29,831 nucleotides of DNA from CAZWVM01 sp964637705 (GTDB lineage: Bacteria > UBA8481). The translations under genes and the position numbers were made by a program. The stretch is from positions 1-29,831 of the forward strand of contig CAZWVM010000018.1 in assembly GCA_964637705.1 (NCBI GenBank). Direction: 5' to 3'. The notes under the pieces were generated by a model. It searched no databases, was not told the origin of the DNA, and saw only the letters and a program-made list of their open reading frames with translations. Shown here piece by piece: positions 15,158 through 23,800 of the stretch; position 1 is the stretch's first letter; every line of letters starts with the position of its first letter.

Positions 15158-16153
15158 TCACGAGTTCTCCCGGTTTATGAGATTGACGATGACCCGGCAG
15201 ATCGTCTCCTTCTCGCTCGGCTTCGACTCGGCGATGAGAAGCGTCAGGGCGACGAGGGCGTTGTCCGCGAGGCGCTTGGTTCCGTTCTTTCGGTAGAGAA
15301 TGCGATTCCCGTCGAGGAACCAGAGAAAGAGGAACGCGGCGATCCGCTTGTTCCCGTCGACGAAGGAGTGGTTCTTGACGACGAAGTAGAGGAGGTGCGC
15401 GGCCTTCTCCTCGACGCTCGGGTAGAGGTCGCGCCCCCCGAAGGTCTGGTAGATGGCGCCGATCGAGCCGCGCAGGGACTTGTCCTTCTCGCGGCCGAAG
15501 AGATCGCTCGCCGCGGGTCCCATGGTCTCGCGCATCGTGGCGACCGCCATGATCGCTCCCTCGTAGGTGATCTCGAACCGCGCGGTCGTGGTCGTCGCGG
15601 CGAGGCGGAGCGACTGGTGGTCGTATTCATCGAGGATCCTGAGAGCGAGCGAGTAGTCGCTGATAACCTTCAAGAGCCCGGTCGCCTCGGCGCCCGAGAC
15701 CTTGCGATCGGCGAGAACCCGCCCCATCAGGTCCACGGCGGCGCGGAGATCGCGGAGGCGCGCGACCTCCTCCTTGAGGCGCGATTCATTGAGAGTGAAG
15801 CCCTTGACGATGTGCTCGCGGAGCGTCCGGGTGGCCCAGATGCGGAAGTCGGTGCCGCGCCGGGAATTGACGCGGTAGCCGACGGAGATGATCATGTCGA
15901 GGTTGTAAAAGGATACGGGTCTGTCCGATCCGGCAATGTGCATTTTCTGCACATTGCTTTCCGACTCCAACTCTCCTGATTTCAAGATATTACGAATATG
16001 GCGACCGATGACGGTTCGATCAGTCGAGAAGAGCGCAGCCATGTCCTTTTGAGTCAACCAGAGCGTCTCCTCGCGAAGCCGGACTTCGAGCTTGATTCGA
16101 CCGTCCTTGCTTCGGTAGAGCGCCAGGCTTTCAGACAAGATGATATCCCGCAT
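15158..16153 (-). CDS. RhuM-family protein fused to a Fic/Doc domain
   Basis: 331 residues. The N-terminal RhuM part (about 1-120) has RLREETLWLTQKDMAALF, SNVQKMHIAGSDRPVSFYNLD and SVGYRVNSRRGTDFRIWAT. The C-terminal Fic/Doc part carries HSFVDGNKR at 262-270, with the catalytic His and the GN(K)R of Doc-type enzymes, which modify proteins by phosphate or nucleotide transfer. This arrangement recurs in bacterial accessory DNA and is often called a virulence or death-on-curing protein. Here it is a single-gene cargo between two copies of the cfa-DUF2177 junction. No Shine-Dalgarno is clear before ATG 16153. Two related palindromes, one just upstream and one inside the gene, may be binding sites. 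No separate antitoxin gene was seen. Confidence 0.88.
   Translation of the reverse strand: MRDIILSESLALYRSKDGRIKLEVRLREETLWLTQKDMAALFSTDRTVIGRHIRNILKSGELESESNVQKMHIAGSDRPVSFYNLDMIISVGYRVNSRRGTDFRIWATRTLREHIVKGFTLNESRLKEEVARLRDLRAAVDLMGRVLADRKVSGAEATGLLKVISDYSLALRILDEYDHQSLRLAATTTTARFEITYEGAIMAVATMRETMGPAASDLFGREKDKSLRGSIGAIYQTFGGRDLYPSVEEKAAHLLYFVVKNHSFVDGNKRIAAFLFLWFLDGNRILYRKNGTKRLADNALVALTLLIAESKPSEKETICRVIVNLINRENS
15933..15957. repeat. Palindrome inside the RhuM coding region
   Basis: GCAATGTGCA (15933-15942) and TGCACATTGC (15948-15957) form perfect 10-bp arms around a 5-base loop. The 17-base core matches the palindrome upstream of the gene at 14 positions. It encodes the family-conserved NVQKMHIA stretch, so protein constraint could explain part of it. 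Confidence 0.5.
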
Positions 16154-16160
16154 TCAGAAG

Positions 16161-16179
16161 CTGTGCGGATTCTGCACAG
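16161..16179. promoter_or_regulatory. Palindrome upstream of the RhuM-Fic start
   Basis: CTGTGC and GCACAG flank a 7-base centre, 8 to 26 bases before the ATG at 16153, so it covers the 5' leader and ribosome-binding region. Minus-strand core TGTGCAGAATCCGCACA closely matches the site in the coding region (TGTGCAGAAAATGCACA). An autoregulatory operator or RNA site is possible. Confidence 0.4.
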
Positions 16180-16207
16180 GTTGGCGCCTTCCGCAGTATG
16201 ACGGCCA

Positions 16208-16246
16208 TCAGCAGAGTTCCGAGCCCTGGGGCGTCTCTTGAGTCAT
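16208..16246 (-). pseudogene. Relic of a second helicase gene: first 12 codons then stop
   Basis: Reads MTQETPQGSELC and stop, matching the helicase start MTQNPPQGSELF at 29175. The upstream leader with its GGGAGG ribosome site is also shared. The match ends around 16213, directly before the RhuM-Fic region. This is the truncated 5' end of a diverged helicase homologue, not a deletion of the present one. Confidence 0.8.
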
Positions 16247-16489
16247 CCGTCAATCGCCTCCCGTTGCGGGCACGATAGCATAGGGCTTCCTGGCTGTCGT
16301 GGAGAACGCGATCGGGATCCCATGTCTCGGCCGTGCTGGCGTGACGATGCCCAGCCCGATCCGTCGGAGCGGCTTCATCGCTTCGCGAACCGATAGTGGC
16401 TGACGAACCATTCGTCGCCGTCGCGGTAGCCCCACAGTTCCGCGCAGGACATCATGAAGACCCGCCAGCGCTGGAACCACTTCGCGGCG
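16213..16489 (-). repeat. Junction copy B: cfa 3' end, DUF2177 start, island leader, helicase start
   Basis: Direct repeat of 29142-29448. The cfa part (16372-16489) differs from copy A at only 2 of 118 bases by eye, while the leader and helicase part (16213-16340) is clearly more diverged. Between them lie about 12 codons of DUF2177 (ATG at 16378). The cfa fragment ends abruptly at 16489. These segments, not a functional gene, fill the 378-base gap between 16154 and 16531. Confidence 0.85.
16375..16489 (-). pseudogene. Truncated cfa 3' end (about 38 codons)
   Basis: Encodes AAKWFQRWRVFMMSCAELWG and ends HYRFAKR with stop at 16375-16377, the same as the C-terminus of the cfa-like gene at 29334. 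The 5' part is missing; the sequence before 16489 has no homology to cfa. It overlaps a DUF2177 start fragment through ATGA, as in the intact locus. Confidence 0.85.
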
Positions 16490-16531
16490 CGCATCTCGAC
16501 TACGGCGGGGATCTCCATAAGCCGCGGCCGG

Positions 16532-17275
16532 CTACTCCTCACGATATTTGGAGAATTCATCGGGCAATAGCGACAACAGCTGATCGCAGTTGATCGCCCA
16601 GAGGTCATAGGTTCGATCGAGCTGGCTCATCAGGTCGACGAACCGCTTCACACTGCCCGGGGCGGCACCGCCCGCGCCCCGCTTCATCTGTCCCTTCTCC
16701 TTTGCATAGTAGAGCCGCGTGACGCCCTCCACCACGGCCGGCGATGTCGCGAAGGTGCGCTCCGTGATCTCGCGGACCAATGTGCTACGCGAGCGATTCG
16801 GCGGGTCGAAGAGAAGCGCCATGGCCCGCTCCGCTTCCGGGGCAAAGGCGCGGTAGACGAGGTAGGGCCCGAGGACAAGGTGTCGGTGGTAGAGCCGCCG
16901 CTTGTCCAGCATCGGGATCCAACGCGCGCGGTCACCGGGTTGGCGTCGATGCCCCCGGCCGGCCGGACAGAGCGTTTCGAACCAGAGGAGAGCGAGCCAG
17001 GCCCAGAGCCCCTTGTCGCGCTCCACCTCGCGCAGCGCCTCCGCGTGCGGCTCGAATCGCTCGTGAAGATACCGCGCGAGATCGAACCTCCGTTCAAAGC
17101 GGCGCTTCTCGATCTCGACGTGAACCGCAGGGATCGGCGTCGAGGTTTCTTCGTCGACGAGCAGACCGGCCGGATGCTCCTGGGGTGCATCACCGGCAAG
17201 CGAGTCGAGATACAGGTGAAAGAGCCTGATTCCCTCCTCGTTGAGGCGCCTCAGCGGGAACTTCGGAAAGGCCAT
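16532..17275 (-). CDS. Unrecognised 247-residue protein, last gene of the defence operon
   Basis: Starts MAFPKFPLRRLNEEGIRLF at ATG 17275, which overlaps the TGA of the previous gene (TGATG), so it is translationally coupled. The middle holds GLWAWLALLWFETLCPAG, then LYHRHLVLGPYLVYRAFAP, and the C-terminal third is helical with YDLWAINCDQLLSLLPDEF. There is no nuclease, ATPase or membrane motif that I can identify. The LWAWL-LCP pattern is reminiscent of small uncharacterised families met in defence islands (possibly DUF6339, a guess). It probably forms a complex with the 260-residue protein and Hsp90-like ATPase encoded just upstream. A longer reading from 17437 would run through the upstream gene in a shadow frame and is rejected. 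Confidence 0.72.
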   Translation of the reverse strand: MAFPKFPLRRLNEEGIRLFHLYLDSLAGDAPQEHPAGLLVDEETSTPIPAVHVEIEKRRFERRFDLARYLHERFEPHAEALREVERDKGLWAWLALLWFETLCPAGRGHRRQPGDRARWIPMLDKRRLYHRHLVLGPYLVYRAFAPEAERAMALLFDPPNRSRSTLVREITERTFATSPAVVEGVTRLYYAKEKGQMKRGAGGAAPGSVKRFVDLMSQLDRTYDLWAINCDQLLSLLPDEFSKYREE

Positions 17276-18057
17276 CAGTCCAGCACCCCTTCCTCGATCC
17301 ACTGTCGGCTTCGTTCGCCAATGCCCGCGCGGCGGCAGAAGGCCGCCGTGGCGTCCTCGATCCAGTCTTCCAGCTCGGTCGCCTCGGCCGCAACGGGTGG
17401 AGGGCCGACCGGCAGGCGCGTGGCGAAGGCGAGCCACGCGGCCCTCCAGTCCTCCGTATCCTCGGTCCCCGCATAGCGATCGATCAGGAGGATCCGGGTC
17501 AGGATCTGGCGAAAGGCCTCGGGGAGGGCCAGGACCATGAAGGCGCGCGATCTGACCAGGACGTCACGGTCCGGCACCAAGCTCCGACTGACACGGAGGA
17601 GCGGCTCCGTCGTCTCATCGAAGTCAAGCTTCCAGACCTGGTCGTCAAACGTGCCCCAATCGACCGGCAGGAGCGATTCTCGATCCTCCGGCCGCTCATC
17701 CGTGACCCGGGGCGTGATGTGATCGAGCGCCGCCAGGACGCGCGGCATGGGCCGGTATTCGGGCGTGGCGCCTTCCACGATCCGGATCCGGAACTTGATC
17801 GCCTCGCCGCTGCCGAACTCGCGCAACGTTCGATCCGCCGGCGGCTCGAGTCGATCGACCCTGCCGAAGTCGAATCGCGTCAACGTCATCTGGCGATAGG
17901 CATCGACGAAGACGCGGGCCTCGGGCGGCAGACCGTATCCGGCCAGAGATAGCCGGGCCGTGAAGGTGAGACCCGAGTCGGGATCACGGACCAGCTCGAT
18001 CGCGCAGTCCCGGCGCTTCAACCGCTTGCGGCCGGTATAATTAAGGCGTCTAAGCAC
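17275..18057 (-). CDS. Unrecognised 260-residue protein of the defence operon
   Basis: From the GTG at 18057, which overlaps the upstream stop by 8 bases and follows a purine-rich GAGGGAGAA ribosome site, the product starts MLRRLNYTGRKRLKRRD. The first about 110 residues are beta-rich and basic at the start (LSLAGYGLPPEARVFVDAYR, IKFRIRIVEGA). The later part is helical, with LPVDWGTFDDQVWKLDF and ILTRILLIDRYAGTEDTEDW. I do not recognise the family. The tight overlap with the Hsp90-like ATPase on one side and the 247-residue protein on the other suggests a three-protein assembly. A frame start at 18132 is open but would cover coding sequence of the upstream gene. Confidence 0.7.
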   Translation of the reverse strand: MLRRLNYTGRKRLKRRDCAIELVRDPDSGLTFTARLSLAGYGLPPEARVFVDAYRQMTLTRFDFGRVDRLEPPADRTLREFGSGEAIKFRIRIVEGATPEYRPMPRVLAALDHITPRVTDERPEDRESLLPVDWGTFDDQVWKLDFDETTEPLLRVSRSLVPDRDVLVRSRAFMVLALPEAFRQILTRILLIDRYAGTEDTEDWRAAWLAFATRLPVGPPPVAAEATELEDWIEDATAAFCRRAGIGERSRQWIEEGVLD

Positions 18058-19957
18058 CGGCTTCTCCCTCGGAGATCTGGACAAAGAGGTCACGGTGAGA
18101 GTCGAATCCGTGGACATCGACGCGCAGATCATTCGTCACCCGATTGAGAATGAGCTGGTTATCGCCTTGCCATGAGACACTCGCGCCTTCAACCGATACG
18201 GAGAGATCCTGGAGTCGGAAGTCCTCGATCCGGTATTTCTTCAGGGGACTGCCGATCGTTCGGTCGTAGGCCAGTTTGATGACAAGAAGCGCTGGCGGGG
18301 TTTCGCGATTCGGGTCGGGCCGGAGACTGAAACCTCCCGCCCTCTTCTGGATAAGGCAGGGCTGGGGCCGGGCGGGAAGCCCGGTCATTCTTCCCGGCCC
18401 ATCCGTATTCTCTCCCGCCTCGTCCGCGGCCTCGGGCTCTTCCAATTCGAGCGACTCCTCGATCGGCGGCCGGGGGAAGAAGTCGGCCAGGAGGCGCCGG
18501 TCCCGCGCCGGAGCATCGGCACCGAGGAAGTCGGCGAGACGCCGGGGGGCATCGACGACGAAATCGATCACGGCCTTGCCGTGACGGTATCGTCCCTTGA
18601 AGTTCCGGGTATCCTTGGAGAAATGCGTATGTGCCGGGGTCTCGGCGTCGCCGAGCATCGAGGCCAGGGGCGCGTCCTCGATGATGACCATGGCGTGCAG
18701 GCGATGACCGCGCACCCGCCGCTGACGGATTGGGATGATGATTCCGCTACGGATATAGACCGGCGGGTAGCCGCGGTCGTCGAGGTCCTTCTTGAGATAA
18801 ACGTCGAAATACGAGGAGGCATCCGCGCCGCGCGTTCGTGCGACCGTCAGGGGAACGCGCACGCCGACCCGACGGCCGGCGCGAAAGTCCGCGGCCAGCC
18901 GGGCAAGATCCGTTCCCGGAAGAAGATCCGCCGACCAGGCCGGCGGCGCGTCGGCCGGCGGCGGCGCGAGCCGGATCGCGGCCCGTCCGCTCGTCTCCAG
19001 TATCCACTCGGTCATGCCAACCAACGGCGCCAGTTCCTCGCGCAACTGCATCGGAAGCGCGCCGAGGACGCGCCGGATCGAGTTTGCATCGATCATGACC
19101 GGCTCGGACGCCGCGGCGCCGGAAGAGACCTCGACCGTGAGGCGGCCGAGCATGATGGGAAAGAAGTATTCCCGCGCCACCGCGTCGAGAAGTCGGTCAG
19201 CCGTGATCTCGGAATCGGCAAAGGGAACCACGACCGAGAGGCCAGGCTCGTCGCTCCGCTGGAGGCGGAATTCCCGACAGAAGCGACGCAGGAGATCCTC
19301 TTCTTCGACGGGCATGACCAGGCCGTCTTCCTCCCGCCTTCCGAATGCGCCGTCCGGTGTGTACGAAGCCTCCCCGACCCGATGATGCCGGAGCACGGTC
19401 TGCCCCATCAACATGCGCCGACGGTCCGCGTCTCGCATCGTCAGGCCGAAGAAGACGTTATAATCACTCGAACGCGGGAAGACGGTCTTCCCGACGCCCC
19501 AACGGCCGCCGCGCTGGCCTTCCTTGCCCGACAGCCCCTCGGCGCGGAAGAAGGCGAAGAACCGGTTCTCGTCAGGAGAATCGGTCGGTTGCCATGCCTC
19601 GGGATCGCCGCTCAACCCGGTCGTGCCGAAATCCTCGATGGTGATGAAGGGGCATCCGGGAGGGGCGGGCGGCTGTTGGACGGAGAGGCCGCTGCCCGTG
19701 GCGCGAAAATGCGGCCACGCCGATTCGAACCAGAAGCGCGAGGCGTCCGCGGAGAGCGCATGGTCAGGGCCGGAGACATGGAACCGGACATGGACGGTTT
19801 CGGCATCGCGGCGGGCGTCGAGCGAGTTCTGGATCGACTCGCGCACCAACGCCTGGGCCGGCCGCTCGATCGCTTCCTCGGAGAAATACTCGCCCTGGAT
19901 CGGGTTGCGGATCTTCTCTCCCCGCTGAAGCTCGCGAAAGTGCCAGGAGAAGATCAT
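18050..19957 (-). CDS. Hsp90-like (GHKL) ATPase of the defence operon
   Basis: 635 residues. The Bergerat ATP-binding fold is visible: N-box QALVRESIQNSLDA with Glu40 and Asn44, the DxGxG-like EDFGTTGL (Asp109, Gly111, Gly114), and a Gly-rich lid GGRWGVGKTVF at 150-160. The middle region is alpha/beta (PGLSVVVPFAD, RVPLTVART) and the C-terminal 110 residues are beta-rich (LLVIKLAYDRTIGSPLKKYR, WQGDNQLILNRVTNDL). GHKL ATPases such as MutL or Hsp90 dimerise upon ATP binding. ATG 19957 overlaps the stop of the HEPN gene in ATGA, and the next gene overlaps its own stop. It is probably the ATP-driven switch of the operon; no nuclease motif is seen in it. Confidence 0.85.
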   Translation of the reverse strand: MIFSWHFRELQRGEKIRNPIQGEYFSEEAIERPAQALVRESIQNSLDARRDAETVHVRFHVSGPDHALSADASRFWFESAWPHFRATGSGLSVQQPPAPPGCPFITIEDFGTTGLSGDPEAWQPTDSPDENRFFAFFRAEGLSGKEGQRGGRWGVGKTVFPRSSDYNVFFGLTMRDADRRRMLMGQTVLRHHRVGEASYTPDGAFGRREEDGLVMPVEEEDLLRRFCREFRLQRSDEPGLSVVVPFADSEITADRLLDAVAREYFFPIMLGRLTVEVSSGAAASEPVMIDANSIRRVLGALPMQLREELAPLVGMTEWILETSGRAAIRLAPPPADAPPAWSADLLPGTDLARLAADFRAGRRVGVRVPLTVARTRGADASSYFDVYLKKDLDDRGYPPVYIRSGIIIPIRQRRVRGHRLHAMVIIEDAPLASMLGDAETPAHTHFSKDTRNFKGRYRHGKAVIDFVVDAPRRLADFLGADAPARDRRLLADFFPRPPIEESLELEEPEAADEAGENTDGPGRMTGLPARPQPCLIQKRAGGFSLRPDPNRETPPALLVIKLAYDRTIGSPLKKYRIEDFRLQDLSVSVEGASVSWQGDNQLILNRVTNDLRVDVHGFDSHRDLFVQISEGEAGA

Positions 19958-20811
19958 AAACTCTTCGGAGCAGTCTCATGTCCGGCCGCCTTGGACAGTA
20001 GCGTTGATCGGCTCTCGCCCGACGTCCCCGAGGCCGGACCAGGAAGGTTCGCCTCCAGCGCTTCGATGATCGCCGTCATTCGCTCTAGATGACCCTCGAC
20101 CTCTTCACGCGTGATCCGCGACTGGGTCGAACCCTTGCGGTCGGCCTGGTGGGCGATGAGGTTGCGGCGCTTATAGAGGTCATTCAAATCCTTTTCGCTC
20201 GTTCCCCGTTCGCGACCACGGGCCTGGTCAATCGCGGCCCACGGGACCTTGACCCCGACCGTGCTGAAGGTCACGCCGATCTTGAGAGGCGCGGGGCTGG
20301 CGAGTTCGTGGAGGTAATCCTTGAGCATCTCCCGGTAGCCCCAGAGCGGACGGTCGTATTTTCGCACGATATCGACGATGAGGTCCTTGAAGCCGGGCCT
20401 GAAGTCATTGAGGCGAGCAGGTATCTTCTCGTCCGGCAGATCGAGGACCTGGGTGATGTATTCGCAGGCCTTGTCCGCAATGTATGACTCGACCGCCGCG
20501 GAGATGGCGACGACCGCCTGCCGAAGGAGCGGCGCCGCGCCTTCCGGAGTGAAATGCCCCTTTCGGGCTTCACCACCGGGCTTGAGGACGATGAAGAGCG
20601 AGTCCGATTCCGCGCACTCGATCTCGTGCTGAACGGCCTTCGGAATGACGAGCAGTCGACCGAGCGTTTCCTTGCGTTCACTGCGGGTCGGGCGTTGGCG
20701 CTGATCCTCGAGCATGCGCGAGATGCGCACGAGTTGCTCGGCGTCGGCGAGATTTTCGCGGAAAATCTCGATCGGCGCGAGGACGCGGCGGGGCTTCTTG
20801 TGGGGACTCAT
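19954..20811 (-). CDS. HEPN-domain protein, probable RNase (RiboL-PSP-HEPN like)
   Basis: 285 residues from ATG 20811, which overlaps the methyltransferase stop in ATGA. The C-terminal half is a helical HEPN domain, with LRQAVVAISAAVESYIADK, PLWGYREMLKDYLHEL and the signature DLYKRRNLIAH, where Arg216 and His221 form the R-x4-H catalytic motif of HEPN RNases. The N-terminus (IEIFRENLADAEQLVRISRM) looks like a helical or coiled region. In defence systems such proteins cut RNA when the primary system is breached. Its own stop overlaps the Hsp90-like gene start (ATGA), which suits a paired toxin-effector and ATPase controller. No independent antitoxin was found. The extended frame upstream to 20928 covers methyltransferase coding sequence. 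Confidence 0.82.
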   Translation of the reverse strand: MSPHKKPRRVLAPIEIFRENLADAEQLVRISRMLEDQRQRPTRSERKETLGRLLVIPKAVQHEIECAESDSLFIVLKPGGEARKGHFTPEGAAPLLRQAVVAISAAVESYIADKACEYITQVLDLPDEKIPARLNDFRPGFKDLIVDIVRKYDRPLWGYREMLKDYLHELASPAPLKIGVTFSTVGVKVPWAAIDQARGRERGTSEKDLNDLYKRRNLIAHQADRKGSTQSRITREEVEGHLERMTAIIEALEANLPGPASGTSGESRSTLLSKAAGHETAPKSL

Positions 20812-23800
20812 GATTTCCTCCTGATCCGCGAACCCTCCGTCTCGAGCCGGTCCGCGCGGATGAGGCCGTTGACGATCGAGGCGAAGGTCTCCTGGATTCG
20901 CTCGCCGGCGCGGCGGAAGCCGAGCCACTGGGTCAGGGTCCTGAGCGCGTCGTCGCGTTCATGCCAGCCGGCGCCGAGGGAGGCGAGGAGTTGCTCCTTG
21001 AGGAAGTCGCGTTCGTACTGTTCGATGTTCCGGCAGAGGAGTTTGACGAGGCCGCTCTCGGTGACGATGATCCCGCGCCGCGCCGCGGCGATAAGGTCGC
21101 CGTTCAGGGCCTCGCGGATGCGCGGGCCGGTCCGCTTGAAGCCGGATGCGCGGGCAAGATCGTGGATCACGGTTTCGCGGTCGCGCTCCTCGCCGTCAGC
21201 GAGGAGATCGCGAATCCGGGCCATCACCTCGTCGCGGCTGATCTCGTCGATCGAGCCTGGCGCGTCGTCCGGTTCCTTGACGGGGTGGCGTTTGGCCTTG
21301 GCCGGCTCTTTCTTCGGCCAAGGGACTGATTCTTCGTCGGAAACCGCAGATGGCGGAGCGACCGGGACAGCCGGCCGGGATTCGAGAACCGGCTTCTCCT
21401 TCACGAAGGCGTCGGGCCAGCCTCCGTGGGTTTTGATGACCGCGTCGACCTCGGCCATGAGCCGGATCGTCTCGTTCAAGGCGACGACGATCTTGCCGTA
21501 ATGGGCGATGTCGTCAGTTGAGAGTTTCCTGCCGCGGCGGTCCTTGAGCCACTTCGAGAGAACCTGGTACCCGCCGACCTGGAAGTTCCAGACATTCTCG
21601 GGGACGCCTTCAAAGCGATCAGCTTCGTTAATGCGGACCGCTCCGTCCTCGAACTGAGGGAATCCCTTGGCGACCTCGGGCTTCTCCGCGCCGCGGTACT
21701 TGGCGATCGGGCCTTTGAAGGGATTGCGGCCGGCCTTCATCCAGGAGGCGTGCCGATATTCCGGTTCAAGAAGATGAAGCGCGACGAGGTCCGCGCCGAG
21801 GCGGGCGAGGGCGGCGAAGAGGTCGCGGTTCTTCGGGGTGAAGACGCGGGGAAAGTCGGATTTGAGGAACTCGGCGTAACGCGCGCGATAGGTCGGGGAG
21901 TGGAACTGGGCGTAGATGGCGTGGAAGAGGTCCTCGGGCCCGAAGGTCGCGGCGAGATCGCCGGCGCCGTCAGGGATCCAGGCGAGCCCGGTCTTCTCCG
22001 CGACAAATGAGGTGAAGCGCGGATCAAGGTTCGGCCGCCTCCCGCCCGGCGCATCGGTCTTCTCCTCAAGCTCGAAGAGCGTGGAGGGGGAGTCGGTGGG
22101 GTAGAGGTAGAGGGGGAAGAGGCATGATTGTGTTGTTGATTCGCCACACTTCGTTTCCATGATTGATTGTGCACAGTAGAAGTGATTCATTTCGGCTGAT
22201 TTGTTACTTCTGGCGCTCACCAACCCGACATTTTCCCCCGCCAGCATGTGCCGCATTACCTCGGGACGGGGCATGCAATGAAAGCCGCGCGTCACGCCTG
22301 TATAATACGTAAACCGATTATCGAAGGGCCTGTATAGAATTCTTGCCAGTTTGTCCCGAGACGGTCCAGACATTCGAACGTCGGCCTGCGCTAAAGCCAC
22401 TTGCCAATCGCGAACGTCGTTGCCAAGAAAATAGCGCGTCCGCGCCGTTTCCGGTCGAATAGCAGCAAAGTCCTGCGCTACCTTCCAACATTCTTGTTTG
22501 GTCATATGAATGGTCAGCGCATCCCTGGCGGTAACAATCCCCACGCTATTAACCGGCGCCAAAGAGGGAATGCCGACCCCGCTAGAATACTCTTCATCGA
22601 GTATTTCATCCCGAGCGCAGAAAAAATAGAAGGGCGTGCGAGGCGCGATAACTCGGCCAATAATGTCGCCTTCGAGCAGGCACCTGTATTTACTTTCACG
22701 AAGACCCCATAATTCGGTGACGGTTATACCTTGCGATGAAGAAGATTTTACCAGACAAGCGATCGATACCCCTTGCTGAATATCAAAGACATTTTCGTCC
22801 GGCTTGCCGTCGGGCGATTTCTCCTTCTTCTTGGCGTTTCCGTGCAGATTAAGAATGGCGATCGCCGGAAAGGTGTTCATCAATGATTGTCGCATCCCGC
22901 GAAAGGTCGGGTTGTCGAGATAACCATGATTTGTAATCATCGAAAAAACGCCAACTGGAGATTTTGAAATGGTCATTTGGCCAAAGCGGAAGAACTTCAC
23001 ATAATCATCGTTCAACCATTTTGGATTGCGCTCCCCCAGTGGCTGACCATCGACTTCAAAATAGCTCGGTGTGCCATCTGGCAGGCGTTGGTGCAGAAGC
23101 CCATCAATCCATTCACCTTTATTCGCCGAGTGCCCCGAATACGGCGGATTCCCCACCACGACCGTGATCGGGACTCGGCTCTTCACCACGTTCGACGACT
23201 TCGCCTCCTCGGCCAGGAAGTCGAAGGGGATCGAATACTCCCGGGGCGGCTCGAGCGCGTTCGTCAGGTACACGCGGATCCGCTCGTCCGACTTGAAGTC
23301 GTACCCGGTCTTCTTCAAGGTGTACGCCAGCTTCATGTGGCAGACCGCGTACGGCGCCATCATCAGCTCGAACCCATAGAGGCGCGGCAGGAGGTGCCTC
23401 GGCACATACTCGTTCCAGGCCGCGGCCTGCGCCTCCTCGCTCATCCGCGCCGCCGACCACTTCCTCCTCAAGGTCTCGAAGATCGTCTCGATCACCGTGT
23501 CGAGGAAGGTCCCGGTCCCGGTCGCGGGATCGAGGATCCGGACAAAGGGATCCTCGGGCCGGGCATGCTCCGGAAGCTCGAGGCCGGGCAGGCGCGCGGC
23601 CATCTCGCCCCAGGTCGCGGTATCGGCCAGGCCGTCCTCGAGGCCGAAGTCCTTCTTGAGAACCTCGTCCACGCTCCGGACGATGTAGCTCACCACCGGC
23701 TTGGGTGTGTAGTAGACGCCGCGCCCCTTCTTCTGCTTCCTGTCGTAGATCTGGAGGAAGTCCTCGTAGAAGTGAACGACCGGATCCTCGGCGCCGCCGC

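Noticed and set aside
16250..16480. Apparent 76-codon minus-strand gene containing MKPLRRIGLGIV
   Set aside because: It is made of the cfa tail in a shifted frame, 12 codons of DUF2177 and island leader; a junction remnant, not a gene.
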